From assembly GCA_903920455.1 (NCBI GenBank), contig CAIXLY010000003.1, positions 102,304 to 166,303 on the forward strand: 64,000 bases of DNA, given 5' to 3'. The position numbers and the translations under genes were made by a program. Origin of the DNA: an uncultured bacterium (GTDB lineage: Bacteria; Bacteroidota; Bacteroidia; Chitinophagales; Chitinophagaceae). Each line of letters begins with the position of its first letter. The first letter of the stretch is position 1. Under the pieces are notes generated by a model, which saw nothing but the letters and a program-made list of their open reading frames with translations, searched no databases and was not told the origin of the DNA. Below, piece by piece: positions 34,589-43,337 of this stretch.

Positions 34589-35173
34589 ATGACTGAGGAG
34601 ATGCTTGTCAACGCTTGTCTAAAAAACAATGCAACTGCACAGCAGGAGCTATACCAGAGGTATAGCCCAAAAATGCTGTCTGTTTGCTATCGTTATGCCA
34701 AGACAAGAGAAGATGCCGAAGACATGCTTCAAGAAGGGTTCATTAAGGTTTTCACACAAATCAAACAGTTTGAAAATAGAGGCTCACTTGAAGGATGGAT
34801 TCTAAGAATCATGGTACATACCAGCATCAACCACCTCAAGAAGCATAAAAAGTTCAACGAAAGCCTTGATCTGGCTTTTGCTGGTAACATTATTATCAGG
34901 GAAGATAATATTCCTGGTGCTATTCATGCAAAACAAATCGTTGAATGCATAAGGGCCCTCCCGATGGGATACAGAACAGTACTTAACCTTTATGCCATAG
35001 AGGGTTATTCCCACAAGGAAATTGCCACCCTCCTTGACATTGAAGAAAGTACTAGTAGATCCCAGTACACGAGAGCGAAAAATATGCTAGAGGGTATTCT
35101 AACAAAAAAGAATCTTCTCCAGCCTCAAATAAAAAAAGAAAAGAAATGGTTCTCCCCGATTCGCATTAGTTGA
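34589..35173 (+). CDS. ECF-type RNA polymerase sigma factor
   Basis: 194 residues from the ATG at 34589 (MTEEMLVNACLKNN); the open frame starts at a TTG 33 bases upstream, which is less likely. Region 2 has YAKTREDAEDMLQEGFIKVF and the -10-recognition part ENRGSLEGWILRI; region 4 has LPMGYRTVLNLYAIEGYSHK followed by EIATLLDIEESTSRSQ. The next gene, 32 bases downstream, encodes a protein with an anti-sigma-like membrane topology. The target promoters are unknown. Confidence 0.92.
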   Translation: MTEEMLVNACLKNNATAQQELYQRYSPKMLSVCYRYAKTREDAEDMLQEGFIKVFTQIKQFENRGSLEGWILRIMVHTSINHLKKHKKFNESLDLAFAGNIIIREDNIPGAIHAKQIVECIRALPMGYRTVLNLYAIEGYSHKEIATLLDIEESTSRSQYTRAKNMLEGILTKKNLLQPQIKKEKKWFSPIRIS

Positions 35174-35205
35174 TTCGGAAGAAACAGTTTACGAAAGGAA
35201 GAAAA

Positions 35206-36501
35206 ATGGAAAAATATTCACCAGAGGAGTTTGAAGATATACTTAAGGAGAAATCCGATCAGTATATGTTGTATCCCTCAGACAGGGTATGGGATAATAT
35301 ATTGGACAAATTGCATCCATTTAGAAGGGTTAAATATTTCTCGATATTACTCTTATTTATGGCAGCTGCCTCAACGGCCATCATTCTGAGCAATGAAGAA
35401 TCAAAACATGCAATAGCGGATAGTGGAAGAATTGCTCATGCATTCGTGAAAAATAATCACTTTGAAAGTTTGATTAAGAATCATAACAACGGACAAATCA
35501 AGTTAAATATTGCAGGTACAAAAAAACAAAAACAACCTGCTGCCAGGGTTGAAAAAGTGATAAGCGTTGATCAAAGGCTGGCAGAACATATTGAGTTGAG
35601 TACAAAAAAAATAACACTACCCGTTCCAGAGCAAATTTCAGTGGGTGAGAATAGCATACAACAATCTATAAATAATGTCTTGGCCGAACAGGAAAAAAAG
35701 GAAGCAAAAAAACACAATATTGCTAACACGTTGGTAAGTGTTATTGAAAAGGCAAAAAAAATAAAAAAGAATTCAAGTTGGCAATTCTATATAACTCCTA
35801 CAATAAGTTACAGAAGCCTAAGTGGCCAAGCTAGCAAATCCGTTTATCAATACAGCCAGTACTTCCTCAACACCAATGCACCTTTTGCAAGAGATGTAAA
35901 AGATGCAGTAAATCACAGTCCTGGAATCGGTCTTGAAATTGGAGCATCCATGTACTATCCAATTACAAAAAAATTAAGTTTCAAAATTGGCGGCCAAGTA
36001 AATTATAATCAATACAAAATCAAGGCGTTTAGCTCGGCGCCAGAAATTGCTACCTATGGCATGAATAACTTTATTGGAGGAAACGTGCCTATCAATGCTG
36101 TTTCAGTCTACAGAAATAACACCGGATACTCAAACTCGACACTTAGAAACGAACACTACATGATCTCAATACCGATTGGATTTGATTATAGGGTATTGGG
36201 TAATAAAAAAGTCAATCTCTCCGTTGCATCAACAATTCAGCCTACTTATGTATTCGCCAACTACTCATACCTTATCTCTACGAACCTAAGGAATTATGCA
36301 AAAGAACCAAGCCTAAACAGAAAGTTGAATATCAATGGGGCTTTCGAGGCAAGTTTGAACATACATTCGGGAGGACTAAAATGGAGCATTGCCCCCCAAT
36401 ATCGCTATCAAATGATGTCAAACTTTAAGAACAAGTATCCGATCAGAGAAAACCTGATGGACTTTGGCATCAAGTTTGGCGTAACAAAGAGTATCAACTA
36501 A
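35206..36501 (+). CDS. Membrane-anchored protein with C-terminal outer-membrane-barrel-like domain (putative anti-sigma partner)
   Basis: 431 residues from the ATG at 35206, which follows AAAGGAAGAAAA; the frame is open from a TTG at 35170 but the extension is unlikely. A short N-terminal segment (1-43) with YPSDRVWDNILDKL precedes one transmembrane helix (about 44-62, FSILLLFMAAASTAIIL). A lysine-rich periplasmic linker (about 65-190) follows, then a beta-rich domain (about 195-431) resembling porin-family barrels (ITPTISYRSLSG, GIGLEIGASMYYPI). Similar proteins follow ECF sigma genes in Chitinophagales-like genomes. An anti-sigma role is inferred from topology and position; no zinc motif is seen. 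Confidence 0.7.
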   Translation: MEKYSPEEFEDILKEKSDQYMLYPSDRVWDNILDKLHPFRRVKYFSILLLFMAAASTAIILSNEESKHAIADSGRIAHAFVKNNHFESLIKNHNNGQIKLNIAGTKKQKQPAARVEKVISVDQRLAEHIELSTKKITLPVPEQISVGENSIQQSINNVLAEQEKKEAKKHNIANTLVSVIEKAKKIKKNSSWQFYITPTISYRSLSGQASKSVYQYSQYFLNTNAPFARDVKDAVNHSPGIGLEIGASMYYPITKKLSFKIGGQVNYNQYKIKAFSSAPEIATYGMNNFIGGNVPINAVSVYRNNTGYSNSTLRNEHYMISIPIGFDYRVLGNKKVNLSVASTIQPTYVFANYSYLISTNLRNYAKEPSLNRKLNINGAFEASLNIHSGGLKWSIAPQYRYQMMSNFKNKYPIRENLMDFGIKFGVTKSIN

Positions 36502-36594
36502 TAACTGCACTACCTTCGTTTCAAATCGATTGCAGGGCCATCTATAATCCAGACCATAGGCAACAGGATACTGAGATAGCCTTATCATTCCAAC

Positions 36595-38397
36595 ATGGAC
36601 CCACTTACTTTTTCGTCAATTCAAAAAACCCTACCCAATGCAGCTGGGATCTATAAATATTATGGAGCAGACGGCAACTTGTTATATATAGGGAAAGCCA
36701 AGAATATCCGAAAAAGGGTAAGCTCTTATTTTACCAATGCTAAACTATCTCACAAAACGCACGAATTGATCAAGCAGATCAACAGCATAGAATTTACCAT
36801 CGTAGACTCTGAACATGACGCGCTTCTCCTTGAAAACTCACTCATTAAAGAGTTTAAACCAAAATACAATATTGTATTAAAGGATGATAAAACATATCCT
36901 TATATCGTAATTAAAAAAGAACCATTTCCAAGGGTGTTCTTAACAAGAAGGAAAATTGCAGATGGCGCTGAATACATTGGACCTTATACCTCTACTGCCA
37001 AGGTTCGCGACTTGCTTGAATTTATAAAACAACAAATACCACTAAGGACTTGCTCACTTAACCTGACGGAAAAAAATATCAACAACAATAAATTTAAAGT
37101 ATGCCTTGAATATCACCTTGGCAATTGCAAAGGCCCTTGTACTGGATTGCAATCAGCGAATGACTATGCAGCCGGAATAGAAGCCGTCAGACAAATACTC
37201 AGGGGAAATTTACGCAGTGTAATAACTGATTACAAACACCAACAAGAACAATATATTGAAGTGCTGGAGTTTGAAAAGGCAGAGATAGTTCAACAAAAGA
37301 TCAATGCACTAAAAAACTATAGATTTTCCTCGGTGGTAGTAAGTTCACGCATAGGCGACTTAGATGTATTTGCAACTACTGAGTACAAAGATGAGATCGC
37401 AGTAAGCTATTTGTCTGTTCGAAACGGAACAATAAACAACTCCGGAAATCATGCCTTCCGAGTGAAAATTGAGGAGAAAGCGGAGGAAATATTGCCTCAG
37501 GCAATCGTGTATTTTCAGAAGCTTTACAATAGCGATTGCAAAGAGATTGTTGTGCCCATTTCTCTAGATTTTGGATTCGAGAATTATAAAATTACAGTCC
37601 CAAAAACCGGAGAGAAAAAGAAACTGCTTGATCTTGCCAAAACAAATGCAGATTTTTTCATGGGAGAGATCAGACGAAAGAACACACTAAACAATCTGAT
37701 ACAAGATGATGATAAAACCACCTTACTTAAGGCGGTAAAAGAGGCTTTATCGCTTCCTGCCATTCCAATTCATATTGAATGCTTTGACAACTCTAACTTT
37801 CAGGGCAGCTATCCGGTTTCTGCAATGGTCTGTTTTAAAGATGGACTACCAAGTAAGCAAGACTACAGACGCTACAATGTTGAAAGTGTTACAGGAATCA
37901 ATGATTTTGCATCAATGAAAGAAGTTGTGAAAAGAAGATATAGCAGACTGATTCAAGAAAATGTAACACTTCCTCAGTTGGTCATCATCGATGGTGGCAA
38001 AGGTCAGCTAAGCGCTGCTATGGAAGCAATTCATGAACTTGGACTTACAGGTAAAATGACATTGGTTGGTCTGGCAAAAAATGTAGAAGAGATATTTTTT
38101 GTGGGCGACAAAGAGTCGCTGAAGCTTGGATACCAAAGTGATGTCCTCCGTTTTATCAGGGGAATTAGAGATGAAGTTCACCAATATGGAATAACCTTTC
38201 ATAGAAACAAAAGAAGCAAAGGAACATTCACCAACGAACTAGAACAAATTGAAGGAATAGGAAAGAAAACAATAGAGGAGCTCTTGCTTACATTTCGGTC
38301 AGTAAAGAATATCAAGAATGCATCACCAGAGGAGTTGGCAGATGTTGTAGGACAAAAGAAAGCGGGGATTATTCAAGATCACTTTAAAAAACACTAA
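36595..38397 (+). CDS. uvrC: UvrABC excinuclease subunit C
   Basis: 600 residues. UvrC makes the dual incisions in nucleotide excision repair. It has an N-terminal GIY-YIG nuclease (AGIYKYYGADGNLLYIGKA, about 16-34), a cysteine-bearing central region (CLEYHLGNCKGPC), a UVR motif region, the RNase H-like nuclease (ECFDNSNFQGSYPVSAMV) and C-terminal helix-hairpin-helix repeats (LEQIEGIGKKTIEELL). It appears monocistronic, and ends in a hairpin shared with gldN. Confidence 0.97.
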   Translation: MDPLTFSSIQKTLPNAAGIYKYYGADGNLLYIGKAKNIRKRVSSYFTNAKLSHKTHELIKQINSIEFTIVDSEHDALLLENSLIKEFKPKYNIVLKDDKTYPYIVIKKEPFPRVFLTRRKIADGAEYIGPYTSTAKVRDLLEFIKQQIPLRTCSLNLTEKNINNNKFKVCLEYHLGNCKGPCTGLQSANDYAAGIEAVRQILRGNLRSVITDYKHQQEQYIEVLEFEKAEIVQQKINALKNYRFSSVVVSSRIGDLDVFATTEYKDEIAVSYLSVRNGTINNSGNHAFRVKIEEKAEEILPQAIVYFQKLYNSDCKEIVVPISLDFGFENYKITVPKTGEKKKLLDLAKTNADFFMGEIRRKNTLNNLIQDDDKTTLLKAVKEALSLPAIPIHIECFDNSNFQGSYPVSAMVCFKDGLPSKQDYRRYNVESVTGINDFASMKEVVKRRYSRLIQENVTLPQLVIIDGGKGQLSAAMEAIHELGLTGKMTLVGLAKNVEEIFFVGDKESLKLGYQSDVLRFIRGIRDEVHQYGITFHRNKRSKGTFTNELEQIEGIGKKTIEELLLTFRSVKNIKNASPEELADVVGQKKAGIIQDHFKKH

Positions 38398-38420
38398 AGC
38401 CGGCAAAAGCCGGCTTTAGT
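38387..38420 (-). terminator. Terminator for the gldKLMN operon (hairpin also at the uvrC end)
   Basis: A perfect 12-bp stem: ACTAAAGCCGGC (38393-38404), loop AAAA, GCCGGCTTTAGT (38409-38420). In the minus direction it is followed by GTTTTTT, a proper U tract, and lies about 20 bases after the gldN stop. On the plus strand it overlaps the uvrC stop codon but lacks a U tract, so it is best assigned to gldN. Confidence 0.8.
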
Positions 38421-38440
38421 ATAAATAACTTATGGGTCTA

Positions 38441-39508
38441 TTAATACGACCAAAGATCGAGTTCGAAATTAAAGATCTTGTTTTTAATATTATCTCCTTC
38501 AAGTAATTTAAGAATATCATCCTTAATATACTGCTTGATGAATAGGTCATACGGATTTTCGATAGATGACTTAACGATGTAGCTTGAAAAATATCTGCTT
38601 TCAAACAACTCTTCCCAGCTCATTCTTGCGCCGAAATTTTTTGGATTGTACACTTCGTACAAAGCTAAGATAGGTCTGAGGTCAGGGTAGTAAATCCAAA
38701 ATATTGGAGATTCTCCCAATACAGTACCGGCATCATCAACATAGGTCTTTATTGGTGCTATACCAATTATCCGAGCAAACATACGAGATGACTCTTTGTC
38801 AAATATCCAATCCTCTTTGATCCGAAATTTCGTAATGTCATCAGGATTAAACTCTCTACACACTAGTGAGTCCCTATAAATTCCTTTAGAACCAGTTGGA
38901 TCTTTTGCCCAATCAATTACCTGAACAGAATCACATCTGCCTGATATAACCTCACCAACCCTTGCAATGGTCATTGGTGTTGTAAAGCGATCATCTACAT
39001 TTGGGTCAAACGCCGTGACATCCCCCTTTCTGATAGAACGCAAAAGAATATTGATGAAACGTTGATTTCCATTATCGTCTTCAGCCTTGAACCTAAAGGG
39101 AAGATTCATTTTTTCTTTAATATCAATCTCTCTCCACACACGCTCACGATACCAAGCATCATCTTCGCGAATATGCTCGTAAGGCAGTGGGACTCTGCTT
39201 TTAACAAGACTCCTTTCGATGGCTGCATCCGGACGAAGCGAAACCCTTGTAGAATCAAAAGCAAAGGGATCCTTCGGAGGTGCTACTGGAGCAGGTTTAA
39301 TTGTATCTGCCGAAACTTTTTGAGTAGTTGCATCCAGCACTTGGGCGTCGGCTGTATTATTAGCAGCGGCTGTAGTCTTTTTAGGCGCTGCCTTTTTCTT
39401 TTTTGTCTGCGCCTGGATATCTCCACTGGAGACCATAGCGAATACAAAAGCAACAAAAATTGAACTGGTCAGGTAGCGTTTCATAATATTTCTTTTATTC
39501 AAGTTCAT
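38441..39508 (-). CDS. gldN: Type IX secretion / gliding motility protein GldN
   Basis: 355 residues from the ATG at 39508, or 347 from Met9 at 39484 (MKRYLTSSIFVAF), which better begins a signal peptide (cleavage near IQAQ). A lysine/alanine-rich linker follows, then the GldN/PorN domain with YEHIREDDAWYRERVWREID and KNLPF-like KEKMNLPFRFK. GldN binds the GldK ring at the outer membrane periphery of the T9SS. It is the last gene of gldKLMN and abuts gldM. Confidence 0.95.
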   Translation of the reverse strand: MNLNKRNIMKRYLTSSIFVAFVFAMVSSGDIQAQTKKKKAAPKKTTAAANNTADAQVLDATTQKVSADTIKPAPVAPPKDPFAFDSTRVSLRPDAAIERSLVKSRVPLPYEHIREDDAWYRERVWREIDIKEKMNLPFRFKAEDDNGNQRFINILLRSIRKGDVTAFDPNVDDRFTTPMTIARVGEVISGRCDSVQVIDWAKDPTGSKGIYRDSLVCREFNPDDITKFRIKEDWIFDKESSRMFARIIGIAPIKTYVDDAGTVLGESPIFWIYYPDLRPILALYEVYNPKNFGARMSWEELFESRYFSSYIVKSSIENPYDLFIKQYIKDDILKLLEGDNIKNKIFNFELDLWSY

Positions 39509-41056
39509 TTATTTCAAATTGTATGAGAGGCCGGATGGCAATACCCTCACTCTTCCATCTGGACCTTTCACCATGATGTCAGTTATTGCAACCAGTGCAC
39601 CAGGCTTAAGACGATTAATTAACGAAGCTGCAGCGCCATCCCAACGAGCTCCTTTATTTTCAACAGGGGCATAATCTGGTATATCGGCACTGATTGCACC
39701 AATTTTATAACTCACTACTTCAAATGGAGCATCGAATTCAGAATCCTCAAGCTTAGCAATGATTCCACCCATTGCTTTGAAAGATGCAGATGGAACTGGA
39801 CCAGGCTTAAGGTTACCCACCAATGCAGTTGGGTTCGGCAACTGCTTCACCCTAAACGACACCTTACCTGAGGCCTTCCCCTCGACAAGTACAGTTACAG
39901 TATGTTCTCCATAATTACCTGCAGAAGGTTTTACAATATATTTATTACCGCTTACCTTGGTGATAGATCCTCCACTGAACTGGGCAGAAACCTTTTCACT
40001 TCCTGCACCTGCAGTGATGGTAAGTGGGTTGTCAACGCCTATATAAAGTACGTTCATCTTATCTGGGGAAACTGCAACACCAGATGGGGCACCAACTGTA
40101 TAATCAATTTTTTTAGAGATTGTTTTTTGCTCGCCAGTATTCGGATCAATGTAGGCTACGCTTACATTCATGGTTCTTGTTCCCGTTCCACCGACGTTAA
40201 ATTTTGTTTCGGCTACCCCGTTTGCGTTAACAGGAATACCTCTTCCGTCAATACTAACAATTGGCTTCACATTTGAGTTGAATGCACCAAGTCCAGCTAC
40301 AATTGTCAACTCCTCACCTGGCATAAGATAGGAAGAACTCATCCCAACCAAAGGCTCAAACTTGTCCATAATCAACTTTACAGCACCGACCTGATTGATA
40401 CAGAAAGTAGCGGCTAAGTTCTCGGAATTTTTGATGTCGTTTTGGAATTTACTCAGGATGGTGAGTGAGGCGACTGTTGGCGTCATGTGGAAATAACTCT
40501 TGGTCCAATCTTTTAGTTCATCACCCGTGGAGGTATTGCCTGCGGAAGACTTAGGCACTTCAAGGTTTAATGGAAGTTTACCACCGATTTGCGCGGCCAT
40601 TTCAGGATCAATTGCAAGTAACTTAGACTTGAACTCTGCTAACTTATCATAAAGAATCTTGCCATTCCCTTTTTGATCAAAATACCTAGTTGAGGCATCA
40701 ATATTATCTTCCCTGAATACACCAGTCTCAGGATCCAAATCTGACTCTTGCTTTAACGCAAGCTTGAACCCCTCGAGCAAATCATAGCTCTCAGCGGCAA
40801 TGACACGTATTTGATCAGCTTTTGGCTTCCAAATTGCAGCTTTTTCTGCAGTTTTTGGATCTTTAATGAGCTCATCAAATGAGCTATAAATACCTGTAGT
40901 TGATGTATTAAGCACTGCATTTGATTCCCGAAGGCTATTGTCAACTACCTTGAAGGCATTGAGGATTTCAGCAGATACATTCAGCGCTAGAAGTGCAGTT
41001 AACACCAAGTACATGATGTTAATCATCTTCTGCCGCGGCTCTTTTGGTAGTGACAT
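39509..41056 (-). CDS. gldM: Type IX secretion / gliding motor protein GldM
   Basis: 515 residues. The N-terminus MSLPKEPRQKMINIMYLVLT is the GldM hallmark: a short cytoplasmic tail with a conserved arginine before a single transmembrane helix (about 10-32). A large periplasmic region follows (D1-D4 domains, ending with PSGLSYNLK). With GldL it forms the proton-driven rotary motor of the T9SS; the periplasmic shaft reaches GldK/GldN. The gene lies 46 bases after gldL. Confidence 0.97.
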   Translation of the reverse strand: MSLPKEPRQKMINIMYLVLTALLALNVSAEILNAFKVVDNSLRESNAVLNTSTTGIYSSFDELIKDPKTAEKAAIWKPKADQIRVIAAESYDLLEGFKLALKQESDLDPETGVFREDNIDASTRYFDQKGNGKILYDKLAEFKSKLLAIDPEMAAQIGGKLPLNLEVPKSSAGNTSTGDELKDWTKSYFHMTPTVASLTILSKFQNDIKNSENLAATFCINQVGAVKLIMDKFEPLVGMSSSYLMPGEELTIVAGLGAFNSNVKPIVSIDGRGIPVNANGVAETKFNVGGTGTRTMNVSVAYIDPNTGEQKTISKKIDYTVGAPSGVAVSPDKMNVLYIGVDNPLTITAGAGSEKVSAQFSGGSITKVSGNKYIVKPSAGNYGEHTVTVLVEGKASGKVSFRVKQLPNPTALVGNLKPGPVPSASFKAMGGIIAKLEDSEFDAPFEVVSYKIGAISADIPDYAPVENKGARWDGAAASLINRLKPGALVAITDIMVKGPDGRVRVLPSGLSYNLK

Positions 41057-41102
41057 ATATTAAAGTGAGTTTATAAATTTAAATCCATAATAACTATGAC
41101 AA

Positions 41103-41855
41103 CTATCCACGCCCTTGCATTGCAGCAAGCATATTTCCATATACACTATTTAGGCTGCCGAGATTCTTAGCAAGCAGAGCAATTTGCTCTTGGGTCTTTT
41201 TAGCATCATCCAAACTGCCTGACATGGCCTGGCTTGCTTTGCTCAAGCTTTCGTAGAAAGAATTGATTGCTTTGATATGACTTCCAGAATCCTGAAGTTC
41301 TAGCTCATACATTTTATTCAATGACCCGAGGTTCTTAGTCAGCCCTTGGATCTGCTCATGAAATGCCTTGGAACCTTCCGCAGCTTGGCTAAATTGATTT
41401 ACAGATGAAGCAGCATGAACATAGGCATCTTTCAACGTGCCGATGGCAGCAGTGGCTTCTTTGGTTTTCGAAGCGTATTCATTGCTTGCAGCGCTAGCGT
41501 CAGCAATAGAGGAAATACCTTTAACAGTTGTATTGAATTTGCTGAAATTTTCATTCAATTGTTTCAAGTTATTGGGATCAAGCTCTTTCTCTATCAATTG
41601 TTTGAGTGCATCAGTGGCTGGTGAAGCGGCACCAAGAACTGCACCTTCATGCTCAACAGCACCTTTCTTTAACTCTAAATAGGCATATAGTAAGAAAATA
41701 GCAGCCTCAGTAAGCAACCCTAAAGTCAACATAAAATCAGCAAAACTTTTATGAAGAATCTTAGCCCAAGCGCCAAAGATTACTACGGCGGCACCTATAC
41801 TTACGATGATGTTTACGATTTTCTCAAGAGCACTGACATTTGATGAACCTGCCAT
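41103..41855 (-). CDS. gldL: Type IX secretion / gliding motor protein GldL
   Basis: 250 residues. Two N-terminal transmembrane helices (about 12-30 and 38-60) are followed by a long helical cytoplasmic part. The second helix carries a buried glutamate (Glu50, in LGLLTEAAIF), corresponding to the proton-coupling glutamate described in Flavobacterium GldL. The first helix ends GAWAKILHKSFADFMLTLG. GldL pentamers surround a GldM dimer. The gene is 44 bases from gldK and 46 from gldM. Confidence 0.97.
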   Translation of the reverse strand: MAGSSNVSALEKIVNIIVSIGAAVVIFGAWAKILHKSFADFMLTLGLLTEAAIFLLYAYLELKKGAVEHEGAVLGAASPATDALKQLIEKELDPNNLKQLNENFSKFNTTVKGISSIADASAASNEYASKTKEATAAIGTLKDAYVHAASSVNQFSQAAEGSKAFHEQIQGLTKNLGSLNKMYELELQDSGSHIKAINSFYESLSKASQAMSGSLDDAKKTQEQIALLAKNLGSLNSVYGNMLAAMQGRG

Positions 41856-41899
41856 AGTGAGGGGGTTTTGTTTTTTGAAATATTTAATAAACCGAATGA

Positions 41900-43180
41900 T
41901 TATTTTTTACCAGAAGGAGCAAGATCAACTACACAACGAAAACCGAGGTATGATTTTGTTGTATCCTGATACTCATAGTTCCTAGTACTGTTCTGAAGAA
42001 AAAATCCTACATCCTTCCAGCTTCCTCCGCGCACCACCTTTCTTTTCATTCTTGGCGGATCGCTATCTTTTGCATTAAGGCGGATATCAGGGTTCATGTC
42101 GTGCTGAAAGTTATATGCCCCTTCATAATATAATGAGGACGTCCATTCTGCAACATTCCCCGCCATGTTGTATAATCCAAAATCATTGGGCCAATAAGCA
42201 TCTGCCCTTACAGTATAGAATCCACCATCTTCAGGATAATTACCCCTTCCTGGCTTAAAATTAGCAAGCAAACAACCCTTCTTGTTTCGAAGGTATGGTC
42301 CGCCCCATGGGAAAGGAACTTGAGAACGACCTCCGCGAGCAGCGTACTCCCACTCAGCCTCAGTTGGAAGCCTAAAGTCAGACTCTGTCATTCTTTTCTT
42401 GGATTCCAAAAAGGTATTCAAATAATGTGTTCTCCACTCGCAGAAGGCAGTCGCCTGCATCCAACTGATTCCCACAACTGGATAATTTCCATATGCAGGA
42501 TGAGAGTAATATTTCTTTGCCATTGGCTCGTTGTAGGAATAAGAAAAATCTCTTACCCACACCAATGTGTCAGGATAAATCGGAGTATCTTTTTTTATGA
42601 TGAAAATTGACCTTGGCTTGCTTGCATTTTCTCTCTTTGCACCTTCCCTGTAGTCGAATATTTCAGAATGATAAATAATTTTTTTAGAATCAAGTTCTCG
42701 TCTTCCATTGACCCTATTGTCTGGGGAGATGATCATTGCTCCCAATTGTTCTTGTATTTTTGGATCATCCCATTTAATGGTGCTGGCCTTTGCCCAATCA
42801 ATTGGCCCTGATCCATCAGGTGCTTGCTTTTTGTAGTTCAGAATTGTGGCAGCAATTGAATCCCTTACCCAGTTTGCAAACTGACGATACTCGTTGTTTG
42901 TAATTTCTGTAGCATCCATCCAAAAACCATTGATGGATATTTGCTTATTTCTTGAAGTGAACGAATAGCTAACGTCCTCATCACTTGGACCCATATGGAA
43001 TGTGCCCGCAGGGACATACACCATTCCAGGCGGCTTAGGAATTGTATACTTCCCCCCAATGGAAACGCCATGCAATTGACCATCTCCGGCTGCTGACTTC
43101 GACTTTCCAGATTTGCCACAGCCAGACAAAGTTGCACCAATGGTCAACACGGCCAATAAATAAGAAATACTAACTTTCAT
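41900..43180 (-). CDS. gldK: Type IX secretion / gliding motility lipoprotein GldK
   Basis: 426 residues. A lipoprotein signal ends in LSGC (Cys21). The rest is a formylglycine-generating-enzyme (SUMF1) fold: PAGTFHMGPSDEDV, FWMDATEITNNEYRQFANWV, PVVGISWMQATAFCEWR, FRLPTEAEWEYAARGG and the terminal RKVVRGGSWKD with FRCVV. GldK is catalytically unrelated to sulfatase activation and forms the periplasmic T9SS ring with GldN. It is the first gene of the operon, behind a good promoter. Confidence 0.97.
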   Translation of the reverse strand: MKVSISYLLAVLTIGATLSGCGKSGKSKSAAGDGQLHGVSIGGKYTIPKPPGMVYVPAGTFHMGPSDEDVSYSFTSRNKQISINGFWMDATEITNNEYRQFANWVRDSIAATILNYKKQAPDGSGPIDWAKASTIKWDDPKIQEQLGAMIISPDNRVNGRRELDSKKIIYHSEIFDYREGAKRENASKPRSIFIIKKDTPIYPDTLVWVRDFSYSYNEPMAKKYYSHPAYGNYPVVGISWMQATAFCEWRTHYLNTFLESKKRMTESDFRLPTEAEWEYAARGGRSQVPFPWGGPYLRNKKGCLLANFKPGRGNYPEDGGFYTVRADAYWPNDFGLYNMAGNVAEWTSSLYYEGAYNFQHDMNPDIRLNAKDSDPPRMKRKVVRGGSWKDVGFFLQNSTRNYEYQDTTKSYLGFRCVVDLAPSGKK

Positions 43181-43209
43181 CTTCGTATCTAGTTTAGAGT
43201 ATGGGTAAA

Positions 43210-43236
43210 CAAATATAGATCAAATAAAGCTATCAA
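43210..43236 (-). promoter_or_regulatory. Promoter of the gldKLMN operon
   Basis: On the minus strand, TTG (43234-43236), a 16-base spacer and TATATTTG (43210-43217) match the Bacteroidota -33/-7 consensus, 29 bases before the gldK ATG. Confidence 0.65.
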
Positions 43237-43337
43237 TTTTGCAGATAACTCGTTAATAATCTAAATTTTAACAAGCTTGAAACATCATTTTCAGAGCCAT
43301 AAAACGCTTCAAATCGAGAAGTATTGTCAGTCAATAG

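Noticed and set aside
36502-36594. A possible tRNA, because of a TTCAAATC T-loop-like string
   Set aside because: No acceptor stem, anticodon arm or CCA-side pairing could be drawn in the 93-base gap.
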